Assembly (NCBI GenBank): GCA_900088475.1
Contig: FLMG01003878.1
Location: forward strand, 1-34,503
Source of the DNA: Hyphochytrium catenoides
Taxonomy: Eukaryota > Sar > Hyphochytriomycetes > Hyphochytriales > Hyphochytriaceae
Direction of reading: 5' to 3'
Length of the DNA: 34,503 nucleotides
Both the position numbers and the translations under genes were made by a program. Each line of letters starts with the position of its first letter. The first letter of the stretch is position 1. Positions 10,865-21,952 of this stretch are shown here, piece after piece. The notes beneath the pieces were generated by a model. That model had not been told where the DNA came from. It made no database searches and saw only the letters and a list, made by a program, of their open reading frames with translations.

Positions 10865-11693
10865 CTATCGTTGAGGATGCTGCTGCTGTAATGTTGTGGT
10901 ACTAATGCTATAGCTTCCGGGAAGAAGTATAGCAGCGACAGCTGATAAGAACAGCAAATAGTCTGGGCCCGCTGGGAGAAAGCAGTTGCGATCCATGTTT
11001 TTCAGCTCTGTGGCTTCTCTTGTCAGGGTCAAGGTCTCCATCCCGCAGTCCCATGGAGAACCTTTTACTCTGATACTTCGTAAGCAATCCTCTCTACTAA
11101 TCCGTCCACAGCCATTCGTAACAAGAGATAGGGCGCCAACCCTTTCTAAGCATTCTGCTGACACCTCCAGCAGATTGTGTTCCGAAAGTATAGACTTGGG
11201 GACTGTACATGATGCTTGCGAAGAGGAACCCCCCCTGACACCTTTCAAGTCGTTTTGGTGAACATAGTAGCAGTCGGTAAGGTTCATGCCCGTGCGGCAG
11301 GTAGCAGCAAACGTCTGACAACTTCTTGTATAGAGCCTGCAGTCGGAGGCTCGAACAATAATCTCGTCGGCTACTTGGTCGAAAGTGAAGACCGCCCCAC
11401 AAGCTGTGAAGTCATTGTCGGCTCTTGATTGGCAACACAGGTCGCCCTCCTTATTCACTCCACCGAGCACGGTTCTTTCTGAGGAGGAGGACGAGTTTCA
11501 AGTCAGAGAAGAAGAAGTACTACTAACAAACAACAGCCTTACAGCTGCCCGGCCAAGGAGATGATGACACTGTATGGCACTTACCTCGTAGAGCTAATAA
11601 CATGAGAATAATAATAAGAAAGTCACTGCTCAGACGGGAGACAACAGAACAAGGGCTATAACGCATGCTGTTCATAGCCATCCTGACTGTCAT
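10865..11693 (-). CDS. Cysteine-rich secretory/membrane protein, two exons
   Basis: Exon 1 runs 11693-11585 and exon 2 runs 11478-10865. The intron 11584-11479 (106 nt) has a near-perfect donor (GAG then GTAAGT) and a pyrimidine-rich acceptor (ctcctcctcag). Joining keeps the frame and gives about 240 residues. Exon 1 from the first in-frame ATG encodes a polar N-terminus and a hydrophobic core (DFLIIILMLLAL), a signal peptide or signal anchor. The next ~170 residues contain about 13 cysteines, including a CC pair, and one N-glycosylation sequon (NLT), which suggests a disulphide-bonded extracytoplasmic domain. Near the C-terminus a second hydrophobic stretch (YLLFLSAVAAILL) is followed by about a dozen polar residues, so a transmembrane anchor with a short tail fits better than a GPI signal. 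No family is recognised. The ~200-codon exon 2 is longer than chance would readily give, and the splice signals agree in strand and phase. Confidence 0.68.
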
Positions 11694-13440
11694 CCCTTCC
11701 TGCCCCGCAACTGGTTTGTGCACGGCCTGTTGTTGTCTTTATCCCTTCACCAATTTTTAGTAGTACCCTATAAACAAGGACTTACGATTAACAAGGAGCT
11801 GGTAACTTATTGAATGACCTTGATTGAGCGTGGCGGCAATCATCATCAGAAGAATGCAGTCGAGTTTTATTTGTTCTATTCCTTCTTTCTTCTTTGGCGG
11901 GTTGGCAACAGAAGAGGAACACTAATAAAATGTCGCCTGCCTCCTCCGCATCATCATTTATTTTCTGCTTGACTTCTTTTCACCCTCCTACTATCCTCCC
12001 TTCTTGAAATACCTGTCTATGCTAACGTCTGTTGACCTCATTCCGGTACTGAAATGAAGTTATTAGTGCCCATGCTGCCGCTTCTTCATCTCACATGACA
12101 AAAACACTCACCGCAACGACGACGAGGGCCGATGACGACAGCAAGCAGAAGAGCCATAAGAGACCACGACGAAATGGATATCATCATTTACCTGTTGTTG
12201 AAGATACATCTATTTAGTAGTAAGGGCAGCAGCAGTTTTTGCCTCCGTTACTACCGATGTCGTCGGTCTGTCATCATCGCGTTAGCATTAGTAGGTTTAG
12301 ACCATCACGACAGAAAGGACAGGACCATAAAGACGACGCTTGTTGCTGCTCGTCTCTAGCACGTTGCGGCGGCTGCTGCATTGAGAAGAAATTCGCCTCT
12401 TCAGCGAAGTACGAACCCTCCGACCTTCACATCAACGTGAAAGTGCCTGGGCGAGGTAACGACAAAGTGTGGGTTAAATGACGGCTTCAATGATAGCGCT
12501 TCCAATTATTTATTTTTATAATACTAAGTTCGTAATACAATAGTAGACGGTCGTATGGCACTGTAGCATGTTTGGAGGCGACGATAGATGGATGCTATTC
12601 TGGAACTGTTTTTCCAGGTCTGGGTAAGGTCAACATAACCACTTTTTGTACTTTAGGTGGGACGTAGGAGGTGTTGGTGGTGACTGAAAGGGAGGCCTGA
12701 GATTGTTTTTCTCTTTGAGGGCTGGTTTGGTGAGTGTCAACCATCGCCAAGAAGAAGAAGGCAGGAGAAACAAGAGCGGGCTCGTTGCTGGATGGTGGAC
12801 TGCAACGAGGAAGCAAGTAATAAAGAACTTATCCATAAGAATACTTGGCGGCATGTGATGTGTCCGTCACGGATTCGCTGCAATCCAGAACCCTTCCCTA
12901 CGCAGCAGTCCATGCCGGCTATTATCAAGGTCGCTTGTCTGAGAAAGCGGAGAAGTTGAGGAAGTGAGGTCCTGTCAAGCTGCTGTGGGGCTACTGTTTG
13001 TTGTGCCGCTAGTCGGGGACGGAGTCTTTTGGTGGTGCTATTATGCCCTACTATGTCCTGGGACTGTGTGCACCAACTAAGTAATGTGATGTGTGATCGT
13101 GCCGCTCTGGAGACTTGTCGTCCTCCTGCCTCTTGGTCATTGGTCTCGGTTGGCTAAGCTCTGACTCTTCATACCAGAATCTCGTTTCGCGATTTCTGAA
13201 GAGAAGAATGCACTAAGGATTCCGAAGCCTACTCCTCTTCCAGTAGTTGGAACTTGCTCTAGCTTGCAGGATTGAGAGCGATTGATGATGATCTCGGCGG
13301 CACGCCCTCTTCTTCTTCTCCTCCTCCGTTTCCTATCGTTATTGCGGAAGATTTAACTATAGTTCTCTTCCTTTTTCGATAATGATGGTGGGGGAGAAGT
13401 TGTTGTTGAAGAGTCCAGGACTCTGTAGCTCTGATCTCGT

Positions 13441-13548
13441 CTTCAATTTCTTCTTCTTCTCCTTCATCTTCTCCTTCTCCTACTTCTTCTCCTCCTCCTC
13501 GTCCTCCTTCTTCTTCTTCTTCTTTTACTCCTTCTTCTTAGTTGGTTA
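13441..13548 (+). repeat. Pyrimidine-rich (CTT/CTC)n tract
   Basis: About 105 bp is almost entirely C and T on the plus strand, made of irregular CTT, CTC and TCC triplets and ending in cttcttcttag. Such mirror-like polypyrimidine DNA can form triplex structures. It could equally be the 3' end of an intron, because it finishes in a textbook acceptor. The open frame through it (Ser/Phe-rich) is a by-product of composition. Confidence 0.8.
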
Positions 13549-14069
13549 TAGTAGTAGTATCTTTTATCCCTCTTTATCGATTGTAAGGAAGAAGAAATAT
13601 AGATCACTTTATAGCACAACAGAACGACACGGCGATAATAGCGATGGGCGGTCTATAAAATTTGGGGGGAGATTGATGATGTAGATGTGTGCTGTCCCTC
13701 CTCTATTCCTAACATAGTTACGATGATTGTGAAGCGAAAAGAGATATATAATCCATAGTTATATAGTTGGGAGGCAGTTCATTGTACTGGACGCCACAAA
13801 GAGAAGATGCACAAAGTAGGGTAGCAGTAACAGGTACATATTGTTCGCACTGCTGCATTGACGCAACACGAGGGCTAACCCCTCCTCCTTTATCATGATC
13901 CACCGCAGCAGCAGCGGGAGCAGCAGCGGCGGACAACAATAGAAACAACGCCTCCTAACCACTTCTATACCTAGGCATGCGGCAATCTGTTTTTCTTAAA
14001 CTGTTACGCCCAGGCAAACTCTGCAATGTTTGCTGTGCATCAGTGCCGACTTCTCCATCATAGTACCGC

Positions 14070-14173
14070 GACGCTTAGTAGAAGAAGAAGCAAAAAGCAT
14101 CATACATAAGAAAGACAATAATTCTGGGACGTTTAGTAGAACAACAAGCAACAAGCATCCTACGTAAGGAAGA
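14070..14173. repeat. Imperfect direct repeat, 58-bp period
   Basis: A block of about 45 bp beginning gacgcttagtagaagaagaa recurs 58 bp later as gacgtttagtagaacaacaa. Both copies end in a similar agcatc-atac/ctac-taag stretch. Several substitutions separate the copies, so the duplication is older than the exact repeats elsewhere in the window. No function is visible. Confidence 0.7.
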
Positions 14174-15786
14174 GGGGAGGATCAAGTGCCAAAAGAGAGC
14201 TCCATTTGAGAGGGAACAAAGTAGTCATGTCGCAGAGGCAGGCCCCAAGGTAAGGACACCCATACATACATTGATGTTGTAGTTAGTCATTAGTTGCCCG
14301 GACCGCTTGATGAGGATTACCATTATTCTTCTTATGATGATAACACTCGCTCCTCCATAGGAGATGGAGCGGCTTCAAACTACTATGCGACAAGGGCAAA
14401 TGTTGTACGTCTATTGCACTCGATGTAGTGGCGTAGAAGCAATGTTTACAGTCGGAGTTATCAACCTCAACCTCTTCTTGGCGGATTGAAGAAAGGATGG
14501 CCTATTGTCGGTCGTGTGGATTCATGGAAAGGGCAAAAGACTGATTTAGCTTTGATGACGGGCCAGAGAAGGAGGAAACGTTCGGGAAAGGATAGTCAAG
14601 ATCACGTCCCTTCTACCTAGAGTGTGATGATCGAGCAAATAATAAAAGATGAGAGGGGCTCCATAAATGCCTGCTAGGGCGAAACAACGCCCTTTTGCGA
14701 TTTGCCCGTCAGAGGACTATTGCAAAGAGAGGCGTATATTCCCAAATGGCAGGGAGATGATGGTTAAGGGCGACGCTGTCCAATTACAATGGTAAATAGG
14801 TTACCTTACAGTGAAATCAATGGACTCAAGCCCTTCTTCTCCTTGGAGTTATTCCTATGGGTAAGATAGAGCTGGAGCAAATGGAGTTATTTCTGCTGCT
14901 TGAACACATCATTCTCCACACTGCTGCCTACCTTGCCTCTTCGTGATTGAGGCAATGCTAACTAGGATTGGTGACAATTAACAGCAGCAACACAGGTTCC
15001 ACCAGACTAATAAGGTATTCCTCCGTCGTGCAGTAGTAGCTGACAAGAACGAGGGGCACAACAAGCGTTCTTCATTGGTCAGTTTTATCCAACTAGGCTT
15101 GTTTTCCCCCTTTTGTTCTCCTTTTCGTCTGTTTGCCAGGGCTGCATCGGCACTCGCTGTTCTCGTTCTTTTGTCACAGGAGGTGGTGCTGGATTGGAAC
15201 AATGGACTCTAACGACAATTTACTGAATTTGCCATTCACCAGGTTACATCCTTTTCGTTAGGTCATATACAGCAAGACATAATACTAGTAGGAAGCCCTC
15301 AAGGCAGAGGACCACGCTGTGCAGATCGACTCGGTGGTTGGGTCCACAGGTCGCAACACTCATTTTTGCACCAACATCTGTTTCTCGATAGATTTATATT
15401 GCCAATGAGGAATGGTCTTATAGTACTCTTTGGTGTCAACGACCGGATGTACTTAGCGAAGCAGGATAACCACCAGCAGAAGAGAGGAGCAGGTATGAGG
15501 AGGACGGGAACAAGGAGCAAGAATTGGAAGACGGAGATGGCTGAAGGTGGTGCAGAAAGGAACGGGGGAGTCATGATAACAGATGAAGGGCGTTTGTAGC
15601 CAAGAAGATAACGGTGATGACGACCATTCTTCTTACTTGTATTTATAACTACTCCTAATACTAAAAAGATAAAGCTGACTTTGACAGGACGACAGAACAA
15701 GAGCTGGAGTACCAGAACGAAGCTACGCCCTCTTCATGATTCTTGAGTGATGACGGCACAACAGTAATAAATCTGATAGTTCGCTC

Positions 15787-15814
15787 CTCTGTCTGTTGCG
15801 CTCTGTCTGTTGCG
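15787..15814. repeat. 14-bp exact tandem duplication
   Basis: The unit ctctgtctgttgcg occurs twice in a row with no mismatch. On the minus strand it creates two successive acceptor-like gcaacag sequences downstream of the candidate exon at 16027-15915. Confidence 0.85.
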
Positions 15815-18288
15815 TGAAGGGTGCGTGCATGTGATGACCACGAGTCTTATTTCTATCTTATTCCTTTTTCCGTCCTTGCAGGGGGGTTTATTAGTATATA
15901 TAAATTCCACGTACCTTCTTGGACCATTCAACAGTGTGACCAAAAACTGCAAAGCTGGAACTTCATCTCTCACAACACAAGCCAAATAGCTTCCTATATG
16001 AGACCAATGCTCAAGTCTGCTTGCCATTGTCGCTTTCTGATATAGAACTCGGAGAGTGGTTAGAAAACCTACAAGAAGTCACATCCTATACTGCTAAGAA
16101 AGAACTCGTCATACACAACAGCCCGTTATAAGATTTATCCTCTCTATTCATTGTCGTAACTGCATACCTGCTTGGGGCTGCTTGTACATACTGCACTATA
16201 CCTTCCCTTTGTTGAATGAATGGGTTGATTGTGGCATCAATTTGGTTCATTTCTTGGCAACGAATTTTTGGTATGAGAGAAAAATTAGCAGGAGGAGCTG
16301 TCAAGGAACACCTTGTGAGAGAGATTCGAATAATATTATTGCTATTTGAAGAACAAAGACGAGTACGTCCAGAGGAGGTAAGACAGGCAAGAGCCAACCA
16401 CAGAAAAGAATGGGGATGATGAAGGGTAGACAACAAATGGGAAGAAGAGCAAGAAGTGGCACTTTGTCCACGAATCAGAAGAACAAAGACTCAATGGGAG
16501 ACGAATTTTTGCCAACCTGACAAGAGAGAAAAAGATGAGTTATGAATCTGTCATCCTCCATTGAGCCCTTCCTTCTACCGTCGGTGTTATTTCGTCAAGC
16601 TTGATGAGGACGAACGACCTAGGGGGTGCAAGGGACTAAGACGGTTAGTTGCACTGCACTACTTATTAACCTCTTTGAAACAGTCACCAGTCATTCGGTA
16701 GGAGACCCTTCGTCGTCTCTCTTATTGATGGTGAGGCAAAGCAGTGGTGCAAGCTGCAAGCCAAGAAGGAAAGCTCTGAAAACTTGTGGGGAACAAGATC
16801 AAGCAGGATAGGAGGTAGGAAGGGCTTAGACAGGTAGGGTGGTAGGACTGTGATAGGACTATACTGTCCCCGAGGAGAAGCTGGGAACCAAAGTAAGTAC
16901 AGCAGGTGGGACGAGGAATGAACTGAGTGTGACTCGTCCTCTTGTCGGTGTAAAGGCTTTAGACTGTTTCGGAGATTTGGGGGGAAAAGTTAGGGAACTC
17001 GTGGAAACCCATTCCCTTCTTCATTCAACAGACTGGCCCAGAAGCAGTGAGAAAAAAAGGACACTAAAAAAGCGCAGGGACTCGTCCACAACTATTTGGA
17101 CCGACCTAAGAAGCCTTGTCGCGGGCTTGATCCGCTTGGTTTTGGATACCAGGCTTTGAACTCACACTGCTTTTTGGTGTTATGAAGGGGAGTAGTAGGG
17201 TACCTTTTGCCACTGAGGCGTGCCGCCAAAGCGGGAAGTTTTTCCCAGCAGCCTTATAATAACCTGTTCATAGAGTTTGCCGGGGCGTAATCTGGCCCTA
17301 CAATTCTCCTTTCCTTCCCTCTTTGGCCTCCTTCCTGGCCACATCATTGATCAAGAACACTCAGTTCTCTCCTGTGGTGAGATATTTACTACTGGATGGC
17401 GCTTTTTACATGCTAGGGATGCTTGAAGATACTAAGGCAACGTAAGGGACTTCTTTTAACGAAGATGATTCCTTCCCGGACCAAGAAGAGAGAAGGGAGG
17501 AGTGTGAAGGCTGCTGCTCTTCTTTCACTGGTCAGGCCTTTCGTATCGTCTGCGCATTCTCTGCGCTTCTTCTGAAGCTCCACCGCCACGCTCCTTTGTT
17601 GTTCTGTTCTCCTTCCGTTGCACTACACCCCTTCTGCTCCTCTCTTCTTGAGTCTCTTTGATCTCTGCATCCTGGTTCGGGGTTCAAAAGCCTACTAGGA
17701 ATACGAGCTTCTTTAGGTAGCTGGACACAGGGCCGCACGATCATCTTCCTTCCTTTTTGTTCTTCTCTTCTGCCCTACTAGTAGCCAAGTCAGTTGGAAG
17801 ATCTCTAGTGGCTCCTCCGTCTATCCTCGCCCGCTTCTAGATCAGGCTTTCGGCGTTATTGTTGAGCTATCAGACACCCCTTCGGATGTTGTCGAGGAGT
17901 CGTGCACTCCTTCTTGCCATTTGATTCCTACGTCGGCAATCCCTCATAAGAAAGATCGAGACAAGTGAGCGATTAGTAAAGCGGCCTGGCTTAAGGCATG
18001 CTTTTGCCTAAGGCCACCGACGGCCAGAGAGCCCGAGACACCAGAACTAGAGCAAAAGGAGGGCACACAGGGCACGGGTTGCCGGGCAGCACTTACAGGC
18101 TGCTGGATGGCAAGGCTCATGATGAGACTGACAGGAACTCTAGCTATAGGACCAAGTAATGAGCGTACCTGAGAAAAGGCCGTGTAGGAGGGTTCCAGGA
18201 CGAAAGGCGGCGCGATCCGAAATAGACTTCGTGCTTGGCCCTTCCAGTTCCTACTTTCTCACTCCCTTGGTTCGGTTGATTCACCTGA

Positions 18289-20531
18289 ATGGCGCGGAAC
18301 GATGATCTATGTGCAGTTCAGGGTTGCCCAAGATATGCGAAAGTATATGGATTATGTTTAGCTCATGCCTCAAACAGAGAACAAGGAGCACAAATGCCTG
18401 CATACGCTGGCATAAGAGCAGGAGGAAGAAGGGCATACACCCCAACCGCCTCTTCCCGCGGCCAACAACCTCCCGCTCTAGCCTCTTACCCATATCTTAG
18501 CAGTATAGGAGAAGAGGGGTCTCAGAAGGCGCAGCAGGCAGCAAGGGTAGGGGCCAGATCTAGGACACAGAGCTATCCCCTCAGAGCGAGATTAACGGCA
18601 GAAGTAGGAAGCAGAGCAGGCGAAGAACTTGAAGAAACCGTATTCACAGAGCAAGAAGTTCCTTCTGCTGCCGTAGCTTATGACATCCTTTCAGGGTCTA
18701 TTCTTAATCCTCCTCTTTCTCTTGAAGCGAGAGGACATAGCTGCCATGAGCCATCGTCAAGTAGAGAAACCTCTCTTTCTGCATGGTTTTGTCCTGATAG
18801 AGAGGGAGACACCATAGTGCAGGAGGAGAGACCGACACGGGTTAGAGGTCCACAACTACCTATAAGTACTACCCATAGGCCGCATTTACAAGAAGCTGGA
18901 TTCTCTCTTCCCACCCCATCTCCACAGTTCTCCCATAGAGGGCCAACCCACGCCCAGATGACTGTGTTGATTGGAGAGCAGCAAGGGAGTAGAACCGAAG
19001 CGGCGATAGGACAGGTTGAGAGGAGAGAGATGGTCACCACAGGGAAGTATAGGAGAGGTTCCTACGAATGGCAGGAGGAGGAGAAAGAAAGAGGTCGGGG
19101 AGAGGAGCGCTTACTACGGACTCGTCCTCCTCTCCACTCACCAGCCTCTTTGACAGAGAAAGCCGAGGGAAAGATGGCGTTCCCCTCCGGTGTAGGGGCC
19201 AGACGAAGCAGTACAAGTTCGCAGGAAGCACCAAAGGCAATCCACCGGCAAAGCGTCCCTTCTGAGGAGCCATCAGCGAGTCTTCCTGCAGCACAAAAAG
19301 GAGGAAAGCAGACACAGGAGGAGAGGACCTTAAAGTTGCACGGGCCCTTCTCCGAAGTTGGAGGCTCCGAGCTACGGATTGGGCTGCAGTCAGACACTGG
19401 AGGAGGATCAGGAGGGCAGTCGGGCCCGTCAGCTGCACGGAAGAGCTCGCCTGTTGCGGCCCCACCCTATGATAGGCACGGAAGAGAAAGGAAGCCAACC
19501 AAATGGGGAAGGAAGCCCAAGTGCTCCGTAGAAGATTGTCCAAACGTTTCTAAGACAAGGTTGTCACCACCATTGTCCTATCTTTCCCTATCTTCCTCTA
19601 CTACTTGACCGGCTGTACTACCTTGGCTAGTGGCCCTTTATTACCCCCACTTCATTAGGTTTCCCCGTTTCATCATAGTAGGCCTTACTGTCTCTAAAAG
19701 GCCCCTGTTGTCCTTCTGCTTATGTCATTGGCACTGACTATCTGCTCCCCCTGTCTTCCTCTTGTTGTTGCACCTAGGGGACTATGCAAGAGACATGGAG
19801 GCGGTGAGAGATGTGGTCATGCTGGGTGTAACAACTCTGCCAAGACCGGAGGACTATGCATCCGACATGGTGGAGGGCAGTGCAGAGTAGAGAACTGCAC
19901 GACCGGTGCAAGGCTCGGAGGTTATTGTACGCTACATGCTCGAATGATGCTTCGCAGGGTCTCGGAGCCACCTTTGCCAGAGCTGTTGTCCCCTTATACA
20001 ATGGGCTTCATGCCGATAAGCCCTATGATGGGTGAGGAGATGCAGGGTGAACACGTCCAGATGAGGAGCAGAAGACTTTCAGCGCCTCCTTTGCCATTAT
20101 TTCCTCCATCTCCAGTGACAGAGTCTAGCAATACAGAAGCCTGGCAGAGCCGCCAGCCATATATCATTGAGCGGAGGCTTTCGGCACCACCTCTACCTTC
20201 GTTTATCTCTGCGCCTCCGAGCTTACCTTCGAAGGAAAACTTAGAGGAGAAGCAGGAGAACGAGCCCGATGTAGCAAGAAGTAGGAGGAGGCCTTCCTTG
20301 CCACCACAGTCTCATACAATTTTCACGACTCAACCTGCTATGGAACGATTTTCGACGGCCGTCGAAGAAGAGAAGGAGCAGAGCACTAGTGGTCCGTCCC
20401 AATTCATAAAAAGGAGACTGTCAGCACCCCCATTACCGGTCTTCGGCCCTTTTGCTTCTGGAGGGTCAAGTTCGGGCTTGCTGGCAGAAGAGAAGAGGGA
20501 TGACGATGATGATGAAGGTGCTAGCACTTAG
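18289..20531 (+). CDS. WRKY19-type zinc-finger protein A, two exons, 674 aa
   Basis: Exon 1 is 18289-19559 and exon 2 is 19778-20531. The intron 19560-19777 (218 nt) has a weak donor (AAG then GTTGTC), a branch-like ctgac, and a pyrimidine-rich acceptor ending ctag. An isolated N-terminal finger uses C8, C13, C23 and H26. Residues ~30-390 are low-complexity and probably disordered. A basic linker with an AT-hook-like core (PPYDRHGRERKPTKW, ~392-406) leads into three consecutive fingers: C412/C417/C427/H430, C436/C441/C451/H454 and C459/C464/C474/H477. All are C-x4-C-x9-C-x2-H, with RHGGG linkers after the first two. This is the signature of the WRKY19-like zinc-finger repeats; there is no WRKYGQK domain. 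The C-terminal ~190 residues carry five RRxS proline-rich motifs and an acidic DDDDDE end. Likely a nuclear nucleic-acid-binding regulator; the target is unknown. Paralogue B at 28540-26291 supports the frame, the start region and the splice site. Retaining the intron would stop translation at 19608, before the finger cluster is complete. Confidence 0.92.
19953..20438 (+). repeat. Five-copy RRLSAPPLP-type motif array inside zinc-finger protein A
   Basis: Within exon 2 the encoded motifs are RRVSEPPLP (S486), RRLSAPPLP (S525), RRLSAPPLP (S559), RRRPSLPP (S597) and RRLSAPPLP (S639), spaced 34 to 42 residues apart by dissimilar linkers. RRLS matches the basophilic-kinase consensus (PKA/CaMK type), and R-x-x-S-x-P matches a mode-1-like 14-3-3 site. 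The PPLP core could bind SH3, WW or EVH1-type modules. Conserved motifs in divergent linkers suggest selection on the motif. Paralogue B has no such array. Confidence 0.9.
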
Positions 20532-21314
20532 TAAACCTTCTCAATCTGCTGGGCAGTATGGGTGGGAGCGTCCATTAGAGTCTGACAACAAGGGATTGGA
20601 GAAGGGTCGGGCTGGTCGAGGCAGATTGATGGGGCTTACATAGATCTTTATAGAGTGCTCTATTCAAGTTTCCTCCAATAATGATGGGAGCCACAAGAAC
20701 CATAGACAAGATATCTAGTTGTCTGAAGTGCTCCACGTTCTTATCTTACAAAAAAAGAGAAAGTTAGTCATGGATGACCGATAATAGAGAGATGATAGAG
20801 GAAGGTTGAGATTAGTGGTTTACCATATAAGAGGCGGTCTAGCATGCAAGCTCGAAGAGCTAGTTCTGCTGGTGTAAGCGTGTCCCCGAGCTCAAGAGCC
20901 TTAAAAACGGACTAGAAGAGGTGCGTTCAGCTACTGAGGTTAAAGGAAGGACTGGAGTGTTAAGAGGAGACCCTAGACGGAATAACCAGAAGGTTGGCTG
21001 ATGGACCAACGAGAGTATGGACAAAGACCTATTCATTGGCATCAAAGGAAAGTATTTATCACCAGGAGAACAAAGATTTGCGCGCTAGTTTGAGAGACCA
21101 GGACATCACTTTCGTCCATCGCGGCATTGTCCTTTGAATGAGGGCACTAGTTAGAAAATGACAAGATTTCGATTGCTGCACAGAGTGATCTATTAAGGTT
21201 GAGGTGAAGACAATTGTTCCCCCACTCTTTGTTCCGGAACGAGGATCCATGGCAGCCGTCTACCTGATCTGCCGAACTGGCTTAGAGAAGGTGAATCGAT
21301 CATGGTTGGCCTTG
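20532..21314. other. 3' spacer of zinc-finger gene A
   Basis: About 780 bp between the stop of zinc-finger gene A and a tentative minus-strand stop, so two 3' ends may face each other here. No AATAAA occurs just after 20531. Minus frames 21045-20860 and 21250-21059 are short with no domain. Nothing else is seen. Confidence 0.55.
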
Positions 21315-21787
21315 TCATCGTGTCAACTTTAATGCGCCTTCAAATCTCTCATGTCGCATATGGTTCCGGATTCTTCTCTTCCAGCCGCGCTGAGTGGACC
21401 GTATATAACCGTTCTTCCGCCAGGCTATGCTGTCCCTTGCTTCTTGTATCGACTCGCACGGAGGACAACTCGTAGACGAGACAATCAAAACAGAGCAAGC
21501 GTCTCTTGATGGACAGCTTTCTTGAACTAAGGAGGAACAGTCAAGTGATGATGACTCTGTTGCACGTGGGGAAGCGAGACAACATAGAGTCATTGTTCGT
21601 TTAAGAGGATATTATTTATACGCTGAAGAGCTGCTTGCCTGCGAATGTCTGTCTTACCATTGCTCTTTTTTTGATGCTCCAAATCAGGTCGTGAAAAGAA
21701 AAGGGCACTAATAAGCCAAGCGATTCCAATGATGGTCGAGCCGATGAATGGCAGTGTGGTGCTACAAAGCTTCTTTTTGGGCGGCAT
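21315..21787 (-). CDS. Possible small membrane protein with a CPPC motif, two exons (tentative)
   Basis: Model: exon 1 is 21787-21658 and exon 2 is 21556-21315, with a 101-nt intron (donor ATG then GTAAGA; acceptor cgtgcaacag) and matching phase, giving about 123 residues. Exon 1 starts MPPKKK and has one hydrophobic segment (FIGSTIIGIAWLISALFF), consistent with a type II anchor. Exon 2 has paired cysteines, a predicted strand and a CPPC (SVLIVSSTSCPPCESIQEAR), and a basic C-terminus. CPPC after a hydrophobic strand recalls a thioredoxin-fold active site, but the rest is too short for that fold, so I do not assign it. The intron resembles that of the cysteine-rich gene in length. A CCAAT cluster lies about 170-215 bp upstream. 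Coding runs this short also arise by chance. Confidence 0.38.
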
Positions 21788-21952
21788 GTTCGTTATTATT
21801 GATATGAAAAGGGAGGACAGGGCATTCTTCTCCAGCCCTAGGCACTTTTTACGACTCAACTTCAGCAGCTGGGCTGGAACTACTTTTTCGGCTGGTAAAA
21901 TAATTCCTAGAAGGAGTTTACAGGATTACAGTACCGTATGGTATAAGAAGAA

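Larger units (their letters stand above)
11694..18288. other. 6.6-kb gene-poor region
   Basis: No confident gene. Tentative exon-like pieces: plus 12132-12359 and 12362-12459; minus 12854-12630; minus 15700-15299, hydrophobic with no ATG; minus 16027-15915, ATG to a strong GTACGT donor, though the plus strand has an equally good acceptor there; plus 16216-16379, ending at a GTAAGA donor; and minus 16436-16086. Both strands are open over several of these, so strand cannot be decided. A TATA-like tract (tatatataaatt) lies near 15894-15906. The region also holds the pyrimidine tract and short repeats listed separately. I found no domain, RNA gene or transposon protein. Confidence 0.55.

Noticed and set aside
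13382-13684. 100-codon plus frame rich in Ser and Phe
   Set aside because: It is created by the CTT/CTC tract. Composition explains the absence of stops.
16216-16436. Plus exon ending at a GTAAGA donor versus minus frame with a GTATGC donor
   Set aside because: Both strands give plausible exons with good donors and no partner exon. The evidence does not favour either.
17665-17700. tRNA-like T-arm (ggggttcaaaagcc)
   Set aside because: The T stem does not pair properly, and no D arm, anticodon arm or acceptor stem could be assembled around it.
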